Shown one piece after another: positions 8,074 to 15,849 of a DNA stretch of 27,959 bases. Numbering within the stretch: position 1 is the stretch's first letter; each line of letters starts with the position of its first letter. Under the pieces are notes generated by a model. That model had not been told where the DNA came from. It did not search any database and saw only the letters and a list, made by a program, of their open reading frames with translations. Origin of the DNA: Oscillospiraceae bacterium (GTDB lineage: Bacteria > Bacillota_A > Clostridia > Oscillospirales > Ruminococcaceae); contig JAFWUX010000018.1 of assembly GCA_017523995.1 (NCBI GenBank), positions 1-27,959 of the forward strand, written 5' to 3'. The position numbers were made by a program, and so were the translations under genes.

Positions 8074-8829
8074 ATGCAGCTTAACACCGATAATATTATT
8101 GCAATATGTAAAGACAAAACAATTTATCGAGATGGTGACTATGCGTTGAAAGTGTTCGGAGACAGTTATCCTAAGCAGGATGTTCTCAATGAGGCGCTTA
8201 ATCAGGCACGGGTAGAACTAACCGGACTGAATATCCCGAAAATACACGAAATTACGACTATAAACGGTAAATGGACTATCGTTATGGATTACATCGAAGG
8301 TAAGACATTATCGCAAATATGGGAAGATAATCCCGAAAAGCTGGACGAATACATCGAGCAATTTGTAGTACTGCAAATGGATGTACAGTCACATAATTGT
8401 CAGCTTCTTGTGCGTCTGAAAGACAAGATGCATGGTAAAATCTCCGCATCAGCTTTCTCCGCCACGGTGCGATATGATCTGCATACAACCCTAGAGTCCA
8501 TGCCGAAACACCTAAAACTATGTCACGGCGATTTCAACCCGTCAAATATTATCATTACACCGGATGGTTCACCGTGCTATATTGACTGGGCACACGCAAC
8601 GCAGGGAAACGCCTCAGCGGATGTCGCACGTTCCTATCTATTGTTCTGCCTAAATGGAAGGGAAGATATTGCAAAAAAGTATCTCAGGTGTTTTTGCAAA
8701 AAATCCGATACAGCAATTCAGTATGTTCAAAAATGGATGCCTATTGTTGCTGCTTCGCAGTCCCTGAAAGGGAATGAAGCAGAAAAAGATTTCTTATCAT
8801 CGTGGGTAAATGTAGTCGATTACACATAA
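8074..8829 (+). CDS. APH/choline-kinase-fold phosphotransferase
   Basis: A 251-residue small-molecule kinase of the aminoglycoside phosphotransferase (APH) fold. The catalytic loop is LCHGDFNPSNIII, with His151, Asp153 and Asn158. The metal-binding Asp171 lies in YIDWAHA, and the hinge sequence is VMDYIEG (70-76). The N-lobe is short, with a probable ATP-binding lysine in ALKVF. Substrate cannot be told: the same fold phosphorylates choline, thiamine, fructosamine, homoserine and antibiotics. The start at MQLNTD has GGGAGG nine bases upstream, better than the ATG seven codons earlier. It is the last gene of the aconitase-amylase-AdhE run, 39 bases after adhE. A metabolic substrate seems more likely than an antibiotic, given these neighbours. 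Confidence 0.8.
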   Translation: MQLNTDNIIAICKDKTIYRDGDYALKVFGDSYPKQDVLNEALNQARVELTGLNIPKIHEITTINGKWTIVMDYIEGKTLSQIWEDNPEKLDEYIEQFVVLQMDVQSHNCQLLVRLKDKMHGKISASAFSATVRYDLHTTLESMPKHLKLCHGDFNPSNIIITPDGSPCYIDWAHATQGNASADVARSYLLFCLNGREDIAKKYLRCFCKKSDTAIQYVQKWMPIVAASQSLKGNEAEKDFLSSWVNVVDYT

Positions 8830-8878
8830 AGGATCAGTAGTAATAGCATTATCAAACATACTTCACCGTGAGAATTGC

Positions 8879-8907
8879 TTGACAATTCTGCCGTTTTGAT
8901 GTATAAT
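8879..8907 (+). promoter_or_regulatory. Sigma-A promoter of NAD synthetase gene
   Basis: TTGACA (8879-8884), exactly 17 bases, TATAAT (8902-8907). Transcription would start near 8914, seven bases before a hairpin in the leader. Confidence 0.85.
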
Positions 8908-8920
8908 AATCTCAACAAGC

Positions 8921-8954
8921 AAGGACGCTTCGATGATTCGGGGCGTCCTTTTGC
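8921..8954 (+). terminator. Leader hairpin with T-run, possible attenuator of nadE
   Basis: AAGGACGC (8921-8928) pairs with GCGTCCTT (8943-8950) around a 14-nt loop, and TT follows to make TTTT. It lies between the promoter (start about 8914) and the nadE ATG at 8978. A terminator this close to the start suggests transcription attenuation, though the T-run is short. Confidence 0.5.
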
Positions 8955-8977
8955 CGTTTTGCGGAATGAGGTTTATT

Positions 8978-10885
8978 ATGAAAGACGGTTTTATCAAAAT
9001 TGCCTGCGCAACACCTGAACTGAAGGTTGCAGACTGCACGTACAATGCGGACAGAATCATAGAACTGATTACGGAAGCACACCAAAAGGGTGTCAAAATC
9101 ATTTGTTTTCCGGAGCTGTCCGTCACCGGCTATACCTGCGGTGACCTATTTTTGCAGGATGCGCTGCTCAGTGCTGCCAAAACAGAGCTTGTTCGGATTA
9201 TCAGGGAAACGGAGAAACTGGATATTGTTTCGAACATCGGAATGCCGCTTGCTGTCTGCGGGAAGCTATATAACTGCGGCGTAGTCATCAACAAAGGAAA
9301 AGTGGTCGGTGCCGTGGCAAAAAAGAATATCCCAAATTACAGCGAGTTTTACGAGGTGCGGCATTTTACCGCGATGCCTGATGGTCTCTGTGCAGATGTG
9401 CCGCTGGATGGCGAACATTCTGTGCATATCGAAGACACTGTCTTTATCTGTAATGAACTGCCGGAGTTGACTTTTGGCATTGAAATCTGCGAGGATATGT
9501 GGGTATATTCGCCGCCTGCGGAAAGACTGGCTGCATCCGGTGCTGTTGTGATCTTCAATCTGTCCGCGAGCGATGAGGTAATCGGCAAAGCGGATTACCG
9601 CAGAACTTTAATCAAAGCGCATTCCGGCTCCATGGCGTGCGCGTATGCCTATGCTGACTGCGGCGTCGGTGAATCGACACAGGATATGGTCTTTGCCGGA
9701 CACAATCTCATTGCAGAAAACGGTTCTGTTCTGACGGAATCGAAAGCATTTTCAAGCGGCCTGACGGTTGCGGATATTGATATTCAAAAACTGCTGTATG
9801 AGCGCAGAAGAATGAACTCCTATACAGCATCCCCTAGCAGTCACAATGCTTATTTTTCATTGAAAGTCACCGAAACCGCCCTTGACAGAACATTTGCGAA
9901 AACGCCATTTGTGCCGACTGACAAGCACGCACTCGACAGCAGATGCGAGGAGATTCTCACAATGCAGGCAGTCGGTCTGATGACAAGACTGCGCCATATC
10001 GGATGCAAAACCGCTGTACTCGGTCTTTCCGGCGGGCTGGATTCCACGCTCGCGCTCATCGTGACAGTTCACGCTTTTGATATGCTCGGACTTGACCGGA
10101 GCGGCATTCAGACAATCACCATGCCCTGCTTCGGCACAACGGACAGGACATATCAAAATGCCTGTTCTCTTGCCAAAGCATACGGCGCAACGCTGTCTGA
10201 GATGAATATCTGCGCCAGTGTGATGCAGCATTTTGCTGACATCGGGCAGTCGCCGGATGTGCATGATGTGACCTATGAAAATGCACAGGCGAGAGAACGC
10301 ACGCAGATCCTCATGGACAAAGCGAATCAACTCTGCGGCATTGTCATCGGCACGGGTGATTTGTCAGAACTGGCGCTCGGCTGGGCAACCTACAACGGCG
10401 ACCATATGTCGATGTATGCTGTGAACGCATCCATTCCGAAAACATTGGTGCGCTGGCTGGTGAATTATGAGGCGGAAATCTCAGAGGGCGAACTGCAGAA
10501 AGTGCTGTCGGATATTCTGGATACGCCGGTCAGTCCGGAACTGCTTCCGCCGGAACAAAATGGTGCAATCTCACAGATAACTGAGGATATTGTCGGACCG
10601 TATGAACTGCACGATTTCTTCATGTACTATATGCTGCGATATGGTTTTGCACCGTCCAAGATCTTCCGCATTGCCTGCAATTCATTCGCGGATACATATC
10701 CGAAAGAAGTTATCCTGAAATGGTTGAAGATTTTTTACCATCGTTTCTTCACACAGCAATTCAAGCGCTCCTGTCTGCCGGACGGTCCGAAAGTCGGTAC
10801 GGTTACGCTGTCTCCGCGCGGTGACTGGCGTATGCCGAGTGATGCTTCCGCAAATATCTGGCTCAGAGAGATTGATCTTTTATAA
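8978..10885 (+). CDS. nadE: Glutamine-dependent NAD+ synthetase
   Basis: Makes NAD+ from nicotinic acid adenine dinucleotide, ATP and glutamine. The N-terminal half is a nitrilase-type glutaminase with the triad Glu46 (FPELSVTGY), Lys115 or 116 (KKNIPNYSEFYE) and Cys171 (GIEICEDMW). The C-terminal half is the synthetase with ATP-pyrophosphatase loop SGGLDS (351-356), then IGTGDLSELALGW and YNGDHMSMY, which belong to the NAD synthetase signature. The 635 residues match the long glutamine-using form. The start at MKDGFIK is supported by GGAATGAGG upstream; fifteen codons before it are in frame but overlap the leader hairpin. Single-gene unit with its own promoter and a terminator shared with the FBPase gene that converges on it. 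Confidence 0.95.
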   Translation: MKDGFIKIACATPELKVADCTYNADRIIELITEAHQKGVKIICFPELSVTGYTCGDLFLQDALLSAAKTELVRIIRETEKLDIVSNIGMPLAVCGKLYNCGVVINKGKVVGAVAKKNIPNYSEFYEVRHFTAMPDGLCADVPLDGEHSVHIEDTVFICNELPELTFGIEICEDMWVYSPPAERLAASGAVVIFNLSASDEVIGKADYRRTLIKAHSGSMACAYAYADCGVGESTQDMVFAGHNLIAENGSVLTESKAFSSGLTVADIDIQKLLYERRRMNSYTASPSSHNAYFSLKVTETALDRTFAKTPFVPTDKHALDSRCEEILTMQAVGLMTRLRHIGCKTAVLGLSGGLDSTLALIVTVHAFDMLGLDRSGIQTITMPCFGTTDRTYQNACSLAKAYGATLSEMNICASVMQHFADIGQSPDVHDVTYENAQARERTQILMDKANQLCGIVIGTGDLSELALGWATYNGDHMSMYAVNASIPKTLVRWLVNYEAEISEGELQKVLSDILDTPVSPELLPPEQNGAISQITEDIVGPYELHDFFMYYMLRYGFAPSKIFRIACNSFADTYPKEVILKWLKIFYHRFFTQQFKRSCLPDGPKVGTVTLSPRGDWRMPSDASANIWLREIDLL

Positions 10886-10901
10886 TCTTTGCGCATAGTA
10901 A

Positions 10902-10937
10902 AAACCGTGCAGTCTTTAGCCGCTGCACGGTTTCCCT
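10902..10937. terminator. Bidirectional terminator between nadE and fbp
   Basis: AAACCGTGCAG (10902-10912) pairs with CTGCACGGTTT (10923-10933), loop 10 nt. The + strand continues CCCTTTT; the - strand continues TTAC after the TTT of the stem. It separates two convergent genes. Confidence 0.85.
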
Positions 10938-10938
10938 T

Positions 10939-12854
10939 TTACTTGATAATGCCCGCTTTATATGCCTCCAAAAGCCGGCGCAGATCATTGATCTTATCAA
11001 GCATCTCCTCGCCCTTATCCGTATCGGAGATATTTGCACGGCGTTCCAGCTTTTCTACAAGGTGAATGGTCGGAGTATTTCCGCTTTCGCCTTCCACATA
11101 CGGCTTGTGCTCTGCAAGGTTCAGACTGTGAGAGTCATAAATCAGAGTGTAACCTGCAATACCTGTTGCAGACTGATATGCTTTGGAAATACCGCCGTCT
11201 ATGACATACAGCTTTCCGTCCGCCTTAACCGGGCTTTCCCCGTTCTTAATCTTCACAGGAACATGACCGTTTATGATATGACCTTTTTCCGGATTAAGCT
11301 CAAAATGTGCAAGCAGCGACATACATACATCCGCCTGCTCGGAAAAAGTATAATAGGCATTGTAATTTTCAATATGCAGCGATTTGTCTGCAAGCAGCGC
11401 ACGCTCAAAGAATGCCATCTTATCTTTTCCGTAAAGCGGAGACTTCGGACCGCACCAGAGATACCACATAAAATCGCCTGCGTATTCCTTTTCCGCGCCG
11501 CTGCAAAAATACGCCTGATTCACTAGTTCTCCGAGTTTGTCCAGCAGTTCTTTTCCGGAATATTGCTGCCCTTGAATACTCACACTTTGAAGTGCACCGT
11601 TTTCATCCATCGGGATGCAGCCGTGAAACAGGAGATTGTTGTTGCAGGTTTTGTACATTGCACCTTTTGCATAGATAAAACGGATATGCCGCTGGAGCTT
11701 CTCACTATGCCGGAAGGACGCTTTCAAAACCTTCATGAGTTCCGTTTCGCCCTCAGAGAGCGTCAGCGGTGAAGAAGGATCTACTGTCGGGAAATGCTTG
11801 TCAAGCAGTTCATGCACTTTACCGTCAATCATCACAGTACCATTGATGAAATCTGTTCTGCCGAAGAGGTCACGGTCTGTCATTTCCCATTCGGGATGCT
11901 TGGCAATGAGCTGACCTTCCAGCTTCATCTGGATCACGGTGATCGCCTTATGCATTTTTGCCGCAAGCTTCAGATCGACCGGATCATAGATATTATCATC
12001 AAGAGAATTCGGCATATACAGCGCACAGTCGTCATTTTCATAGGTCTCGGAAGCAAATACCGCCAGTGCCCGGAGGTTCAGCCCGTAGCCGTCTTCCAGA
12101 ACATCGAAATTATTGTAACGCATGGCAATGCGGATCACATTGGCGATCAGAACCGGATTTCCGGCAGCGGCGCCCATCCACGAAACATCGTGATTGCCCC
12201 ACTGGATATCAACATCATGCATTTTCATGAGCTCGTCTACTATCAGATCTGCGCGGGGTCCTCTGTCGAAAATATCACTGATGATATGCAGTTTGTCAAT
12301 GCATACAGACTGAATGAACTTGCAGAGGGAAATAATAAATGTCTCAGCAATGCCCGTGCTAATAATCGCACTGATCAGCTCATCATAATAGTAATCTTTG
12401 TTGACATCATCAGTCACGTTAAGCAGTTCATCCAGTATGTAGACCAAATCTGCCGGGATTCGCTTACGAATACGAGCACGGGTATATTTTGCAGAAACCG
12501 TTTCGCAGACCAGAATCAGCCGGTAATTGTCAGGCGAATCCATTCGTCAGAGAGTTCACCGACATTTGACAGACGTGTGATCTCCTTTTTCGGGTAGTAG
12601 ATTAGTTCCGCTAGTTTTTCACGATCGGAAGCGGAAACAGTTTTTCCGAGCACAAGGTCAATTTTGATTTTGATCATACCGGATGCACTCCGGAGCATAT
12701 GCAGGAACGCGCCGGATTCACCGTGAATATCGCTGAAAAAATATTCTGTCCCTTTCGGCAGGCTTCGGCTTGCTGAAAGATTGATGATCTCGCTTGCTGC
12801 ACTTTCCATCGTGGGATATTCTTTGGCAAGGAGTCTGAGGTATTTCACGTCCAT
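10939..12854 (-). pseudogene. fbp: Class III fructose-1,6-bisphosphatase, split by a -1 frameshift
   Basis: Gluconeogenic phosphatase converting fructose-1,6-bisphosphate to fructose-6-phosphate (Firmicutes class III, about 640 residues). The two frames together give about that length. Metallophosphoesterase motifs are all present: SDIHGE, SDIFDRGP, WGNHD, and NGHVPVK with VIDGGIS near the end. The N-terminal frame (12854 down to 12516) ends SDEWIRLTITG-stop. The rest continues in the next frame as YRLILVCETVSAKYTR. Restoring one base near 12525-12526 would give the expected EWIRLTIYRLILVCE. All other positions look conserved, so either this is a fresh lesion, a base-call error in a short T-run, or slippage. 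The start at MDVKYLR has AAAGGTG upstream. Promoter at 12896-12924. Confidence 0.9.
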
Positions 12855-12880
12855 ATCATCACACCTTTTTAAATAATATC

Positions 12881-12903
12881 GGTATAACATGTCTCATTAT
12901 ACC
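12881..12903. promoter_or_regulatory. Inverted repeat overlapping the fbp -10 box
   Basis: GGTATAA (12881-12887) and TTATACC (12897-12903) form a 7-bp inverted repeat. The right half overlaps the fbp -10 box, where a repressor would block RNA polymerase. The binding protein is unknown. Confidence 0.4.
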
Positions 12904-12924
12904 ACAGAGCGAAAGAAAATGCAA
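12896..12924 (-). promoter_or_regulatory. Sigma-A promoter of fbp
   Basis: On the - strand: TTGCAT (12919-12924), 17-bp spacer, TATAAT (12896-12901). It would start transcription near 12889, about 35 bases before the fbp ATG. Confidence 0.75.
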
Positions 12925-13060
12925 ATTTGTGAACCGGACGAAAGGGCGTCGTGAAAAACGACAACGCTATTGTTTTGCAAAACAGTGCTCCTTATCTGAG
13001 TCCTGACTCATGCTTTACTAGTACCGCTACAAGATAATTGCAGAAATCTGTGTTATTCTC

Positions 13061-13089
13061 TTGCTTTTTTGCAGGATTTAGAGTATAAT
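13061..13089 (+). promoter_or_regulatory. Sigma-A promoter of the AAA-ATPase-like gene
   Basis: TTGCTT (13061-13066), 17-bp spacer, TATAAT (13084-13089), 41 bases before the ATG at 13131. Good -10, fair -35. Confidence 0.7.
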
Positions 13090-13130
13090 ACAATCAAGAG
13101 TGACATATTTCACATGCGGAGGTGAGAACA

Positions 13131-14696
13131 ATGGGAATGTATCTGAATCCCGGAAACAGTAGTTTTTCCAGAATCCTGAAAACAGATTATATTGATAAAA
13201 CCGGTCTGATTGCGCTGATCAACAAAAGAGTCGATACGGAGCACAGCCTGATTTGCGTCAGCCGTCCGCGGCGTTTCGGCAAATCCTATGCTGCGAGAAT
13301 GCTTTGCGCTTATTATGACAGCACTTGTGATTCGCGTCCGCTGTTTGATAACTGTGCCGTCAGCAAATCCGAAGGCTACACCAGTCATATCAATCGGTAT
13401 CATGTGATTTATCTGGATATGTCGAATCTTCTTGAAAAAGTCAAGCCCGAACAGCTTGTGCAGTTTATCAAGGATAATGTGGAGGCAGAAATAATCAGCG
13501 CCTATCCGGATGTGAAAAAGGGAACCTCTTTCGATCAGACTTTGTTGCACACTGTCGAGCAAACAGGGAAGAAATTCTTTGCGATCATTGATGAGTGGGA
13601 CGCGCCGATCAGAGAGACGCCGGAAATCAGCGAAGAATACCTGAAATTTCTGCGAATGCTGTTCAAGAGCAGCGGAACGACCGCAAAAATATTCGCCGCA
13701 GCCTACATGACTGGTATCCTGCCGATCAAAAAAGACGGTTCAGAGTCCGCGATTTCCGATTTTGACGAATACTCTGTGCTGGAACCAGGTGAATTTGCAG
13801 AATTTACAGGCTTTACTGAGAACGAAGTCAAAACTCTTTGCGAAGAAAAGGGCATGGATTTCGCCGAGTTCAAAAAATGGTATGACGGATACTCATTCGG
13901 CAGCGAGAAGTCAATCTACAATCCATACTCAGTGATGAAAGCGCTTGACAGAAAAGCTGTACGCTCCTATTGGCGGAAAACTTCGGCTGCTGAAGCACTG
14001 ATTACCTATGTCAATCTCGGCGGCGACGAATTACAGGAGAAGATTGCAAGGCTGATTGCTGGTGAAGCTGTCACCGTGTACACCGAAGACTTTGAGAACG
14101 ATTTTGAGACCTTCAAATCCGACGACGATCTTCTGACGCTGCTGATTCATCTGGGATATCTGTCCTACGATGAGCAAACCTCGCTCGTGAAGATTCCGAA
14201 TGAAGAGGTACACGCAGAGTTCAGCCGCATTCTGAAAAAAGCAAAGAATAAGCGGCTGATCGAGCTCGTCCGCAGATCGGAACAGCTTTTCGCAGATACG
14301 CTTGCTGGTAACGAAGAAGCTGTTGTAAAGGCGATTCAGGCGGTGCGCGACTCCAACTACGCGCCGATGTATTACAACGACGAGCAGGCACTCCGTTATG
14401 CGGTTAAGTTTGCATATATTGTTTGCGAAGATCGCTATACGAAGATAGAGGAACTGCCCTCCGGCAGAGGTGTCGCGGATATTGTCTATCTGCCTGATCC
14501 AGGCGAGCGTCTGCCAGCACTGCTGATCGAACTGAAATGGAATAAGTGCGACGATGCCGCAATCGGGCAGATCAAAGAAAAGCATTATCCTGCCGTACTG
14601 GGGCATTACAACGGAAGCATGATTCTCATCGGTATCAATTACGATGAAAATACAAAGGTGCATTCCTGCAAGATTGAGAATGTTACAAAGGAATGA
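13131..14696 (+). CDS. AAA-ATPase-like protein with C-terminal PD-(D/E)XK nuclease domain
   Basis: A 521-residue two-domain protein. The N-terminal part matches AAA-ATPase_like (PF09820): a degenerate Walker A SRPRRFGKS (44-52), Walker B FFAIIDEWDAPI with Asp154-Glu155, and GYDGYSFG-like WYDGYSFGSEKSIYNPYSV. The C-terminal part matches PDDEXK_9 (PF08011), with Asp450 in GVADIVYLP and Glu467-x-Lys469 in LLIELKW, the nuclease active-site pattern. Such genes are widespread, often many copies per genome, in gut Clostridia and Bacteroidetes; their function is not settled, and links to mobile DNA or defence are guesses. GGAGGTG precedes the ATG by seven bases. It has its own promoter and sits just inside a tRNA-fragment attachment scar, which hints that it arrived on a mobile element. 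Confidence 0.88.
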   Translation: MGMYLNPGNSSFSRILKTDYIDKTGLIALINKRVDTEHSLICVSRPRRFGKSYAARMLCAYYDSTCDSRPLFDNCAVSKSEGYTSHINRYHVIYLDMSNLLEKVKPEQLVQFIKDNVEAEIISAYPDVKKGTSFDQTLLHTVEQTGKKFFAIIDEWDAPIRETPEISEEYLKFLRMLFKSSGTTAKIFAAAYMTGILPIKKDGSESAISDFDEYSVLEPGEFAEFTGFTENEVKTLCEEKGMDFAEFKKWYDGYSFGSEKSIYNPYSVMKALDRKAVRSYWRKTSAAEALITYVNLGGDELQEKIARLIAGEAVTVYTEDFENDFETFKSDDDLLTLLIHLGYLSYDEQTSLVKIPNEEVHAEFSRILKKAKNKRLIELVRRSEQLFADTLAGNEEAVVKAIQAVRDSNYAPMYYNDEQALRYAVKFAYIVCEDRYTKIEELPSGRGVADIVYLPDPGERLPALLIELKWNKCDDAAIGQIKEKHYPAVLGHYNGSMILIGINYDENTKVHSCKIENVTKE

Positions 14697-14717
14697 TTAC
14701 AGATTGTAAAACGGGTT

Positions 14718-14750
14718 CTTGGGCACTGTTTGGACACTATTTGGACACTA
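14718..14750. repeat. Three tandem 11-bp repeats left of the tRNA fragment
   Basis: CTTGGGCACTG, TTTGGACACTA, TTTGGACACTA follow each other with no gap; the last two are identical. An 11-bp period puts each copy on nearly the same face of the helix. Tandem sites like this beside a tRNA end are typical arm-type binding sites of tyrosine integrases. The rest of 14697-14860 holds no gene that I can see. Confidence 0.6.
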
Positions 14751-14860
14751 CGGAGATGAAAAAGTATAAAATCCTATGAAACAAGAAAACAAGAAAACCG
14801 CGTGTCAACGGCTAAAACGTAATTATATATAATGAGGTGAAATGCCTTTTATCCCTCTGG

Positions 14861-14898
14861 CAGTGTGGGGGTCACGGGTTCGAATCCCGTATGCTCCA
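14861..14898 (+). pseudogene. tRNA 3' end fragment (attachment-site scar)
   Basis: The T-arm ACGGG-TTCGAAT-CCCGT (14874-14890) and the acceptor 3' strand ATGCTCC plus A (14891-14898) are intact, followed by TCA. A whole tRNA would need GGAGCAT about 70 bases upstream and matching D and anticodon arms; none are present. The upstream DNA is AT-rich and unlike a tRNA. Tyrosine integrases that target tRNA 3' ends leave exactly such a copy at the element end far from the intact tRNA. The element would therefore lie to the left and the old chromosome to the right. Tandem 11-bp repeats flank it on both sides. Confidence 0.75.
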
Positions 14899-14917
14899 TC
14901 AATTATAATCCACGCAG

Positions 14918-14953
14918 ATACGCTGTTTCTTTGATCTCTAAGAAACAGCGTAT
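14918..14953 (+). terminator. Strong hairpin after the tRNA fragment
   Basis: ATACGCTGTTTCTT (14918-14931) pairs perfectly with AAGAAACAGCGTAT (14940-14953), a 14-bp stem with an 8-nt loop, followed by a T-rich tract. It probably was the terminator of the original tRNA gene and has stayed behind on the chromosome side. Confidence 0.7.
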
Positions 14954-14969
14954 TTCATTTATTTCTATT

Positions 14970-14991
14970 ATGGGTGCGAATTGGGTGCAAA
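14970..14991. repeat. Two tandem 11-bp repeats right of the tRNA fragment
   Basis: ATGGGTGCGAA and TTGGGTGCAAA stand end to end. They resemble the left-hand set (TTGGGCACTG) in the TTGGG core and share its 11-bp period. Together the two sets flank the tRNA fragment, as arm sites flank an integrase core. Confidence 0.5.
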
Positions 14992-15061
14992 AGCATATTT
15001 ATAATTATTCAGCTTTTCTCATATTCGTATCATGTGAATTCCGGATGAGGGTAGATATACG

Positions 15062-15733
15062 ATGAAGAATATCAGAACAAGAAGAATCATCATGTCCGTA
15101 ATGGGCGTTATGATCGGAGCGGTCAGCGTTGCCATCTTCAAAATGGCAGCATTCGGCGTTGACCCGTTTCAGTCATTTATGAGTGGCATTGATCAGCTCA
15201 TCCCGATTAGCTTCGGTACGCTTTATGTGCTTGTAAATGCAGTGCTGCTTGCGTTCAGCCTGATATTTGACAGGCATTATATCGGCATTGCAACTTTCAT
15301 CAATCTGTTCCTTCTGGGCTATGTCACGGAATATTCCTACAAATTCCTTTCATGGCTCATACCGGAACCGAATTTCATTCTGCGCATATTATTCCTGATA
15401 ACCGGAATTGTGATCATCTGCATCGGTTCGTCCATTTACATCACAGCTGATCTGGGCGTTTCAACATATGACGCAGTCGCGCTGGTCATGGCAAATAAGT
15501 GGAAAATCGGTAAATTCAAGTTTATCCGTGTCTGCACCGACCTGTGCTGCGTAGTGCTCGGTGTGGCAATGTTCCTGATTGCAGGCGGAACAATCAAAGC
15601 AGTCCCGGCGATTGCAGGGATCGGAACGATCATCACAGCGTTTTTCATGGGACCGCTGATTGAATTCTTCAGCGAACATATCGCAAAGAAGATGCTTGGC
15701 GATGAGAGCCTTGCAAAAGAGAATAAAAGCTGA
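15062..15733 (+). CDS. YczE/YitT-family integral membrane protein
   Basis: A 223-residue membrane protein with about five hydrophobic segments, starting at residues 10-30 (IIMSVMGVMIGAVSVAIFKM). The motif ITADLGVSTYDAVALVMA, and its echo KMAAFGVDPFQSFMSG near the N-terminus, are typical of the YczE/YyaS/YitT group. Members have no agreed function. The tail from about residue 205 is charged and cytoplasmic. GAGGG lies ten bases before the ATG, a rather long gap, and I see no clear promoter. It is the first chromosome-side gene after the tRNA scar, and a bidirectional terminator separates it from the sortase gene that converges on it. The paralogous YitT gene at 21634 is longer and carries an extra soluble domain. 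Confidence 0.8.
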   Translation: MKNIRTRRIIMSVMGVMIGAVSVAIFKMAAFGVDPFQSFMSGIDQLIPISFGTLYVLVNAVLLAFSLIFDRHYIGIATFINLFLLGYVTEYSYKFLSWLIPEPNFILRILFLITGIVIICIGSSIYITADLGVSTYDAVALVMANKWKIGKFKFIRVCTDLCCVVLGVAMFLIAGGTIKAVPAIAGIGTIITAFFMGPLIEFFSEHIAKKMLGDESLAKENKS

Positions 15734-15786
15734 AAACAGAACATCAGAATGCAACTCCGGTTCTGATCAATCGAATTACAATAAAA

Positions 15787-15823
15787 ATGAGCAATGAACC
15801 GATCGCGGTTATTGCTCATTTCT
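15787..15823. terminator. Bidirectional terminator between the YczE-like and sortase genes
   Basis: ATGAGCAATGAACCG (15787-15801) pairs with CGGTTATTGCTCAT (15806-15819) with one unpaired G. On the - strand TTTTTATTG follows, a good U-run for the sortase; on the + strand TTCTGTTTG follows. Confidence 0.8.
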
Positions 15824-15849
15824 GTTTGCTGCATGCATAGATTTCATTT

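Noticed and set aside
8074..8829. Antibiotic resistance gene (aminoglycoside phosphotransferase)
   Set aside because: Only the fold is shown. Neighbours are metabolic, and the APH family includes many sugar, choline and vitamin kinases.
11794..12597. Open frame of 267 codons opposite fbp
   Set aside because: Antisense shadow of the FBPase coding frame; no ribosome-binding site and no recognisable domain.
14861..14901. Complete tRNA or tmRNA gene
   Set aside because: Only the T-arm and 3' acceptor strand exist; there is no 5' GGAGCAT, D-arm or anticodon arm upstream, and no tmRNA tag frame.
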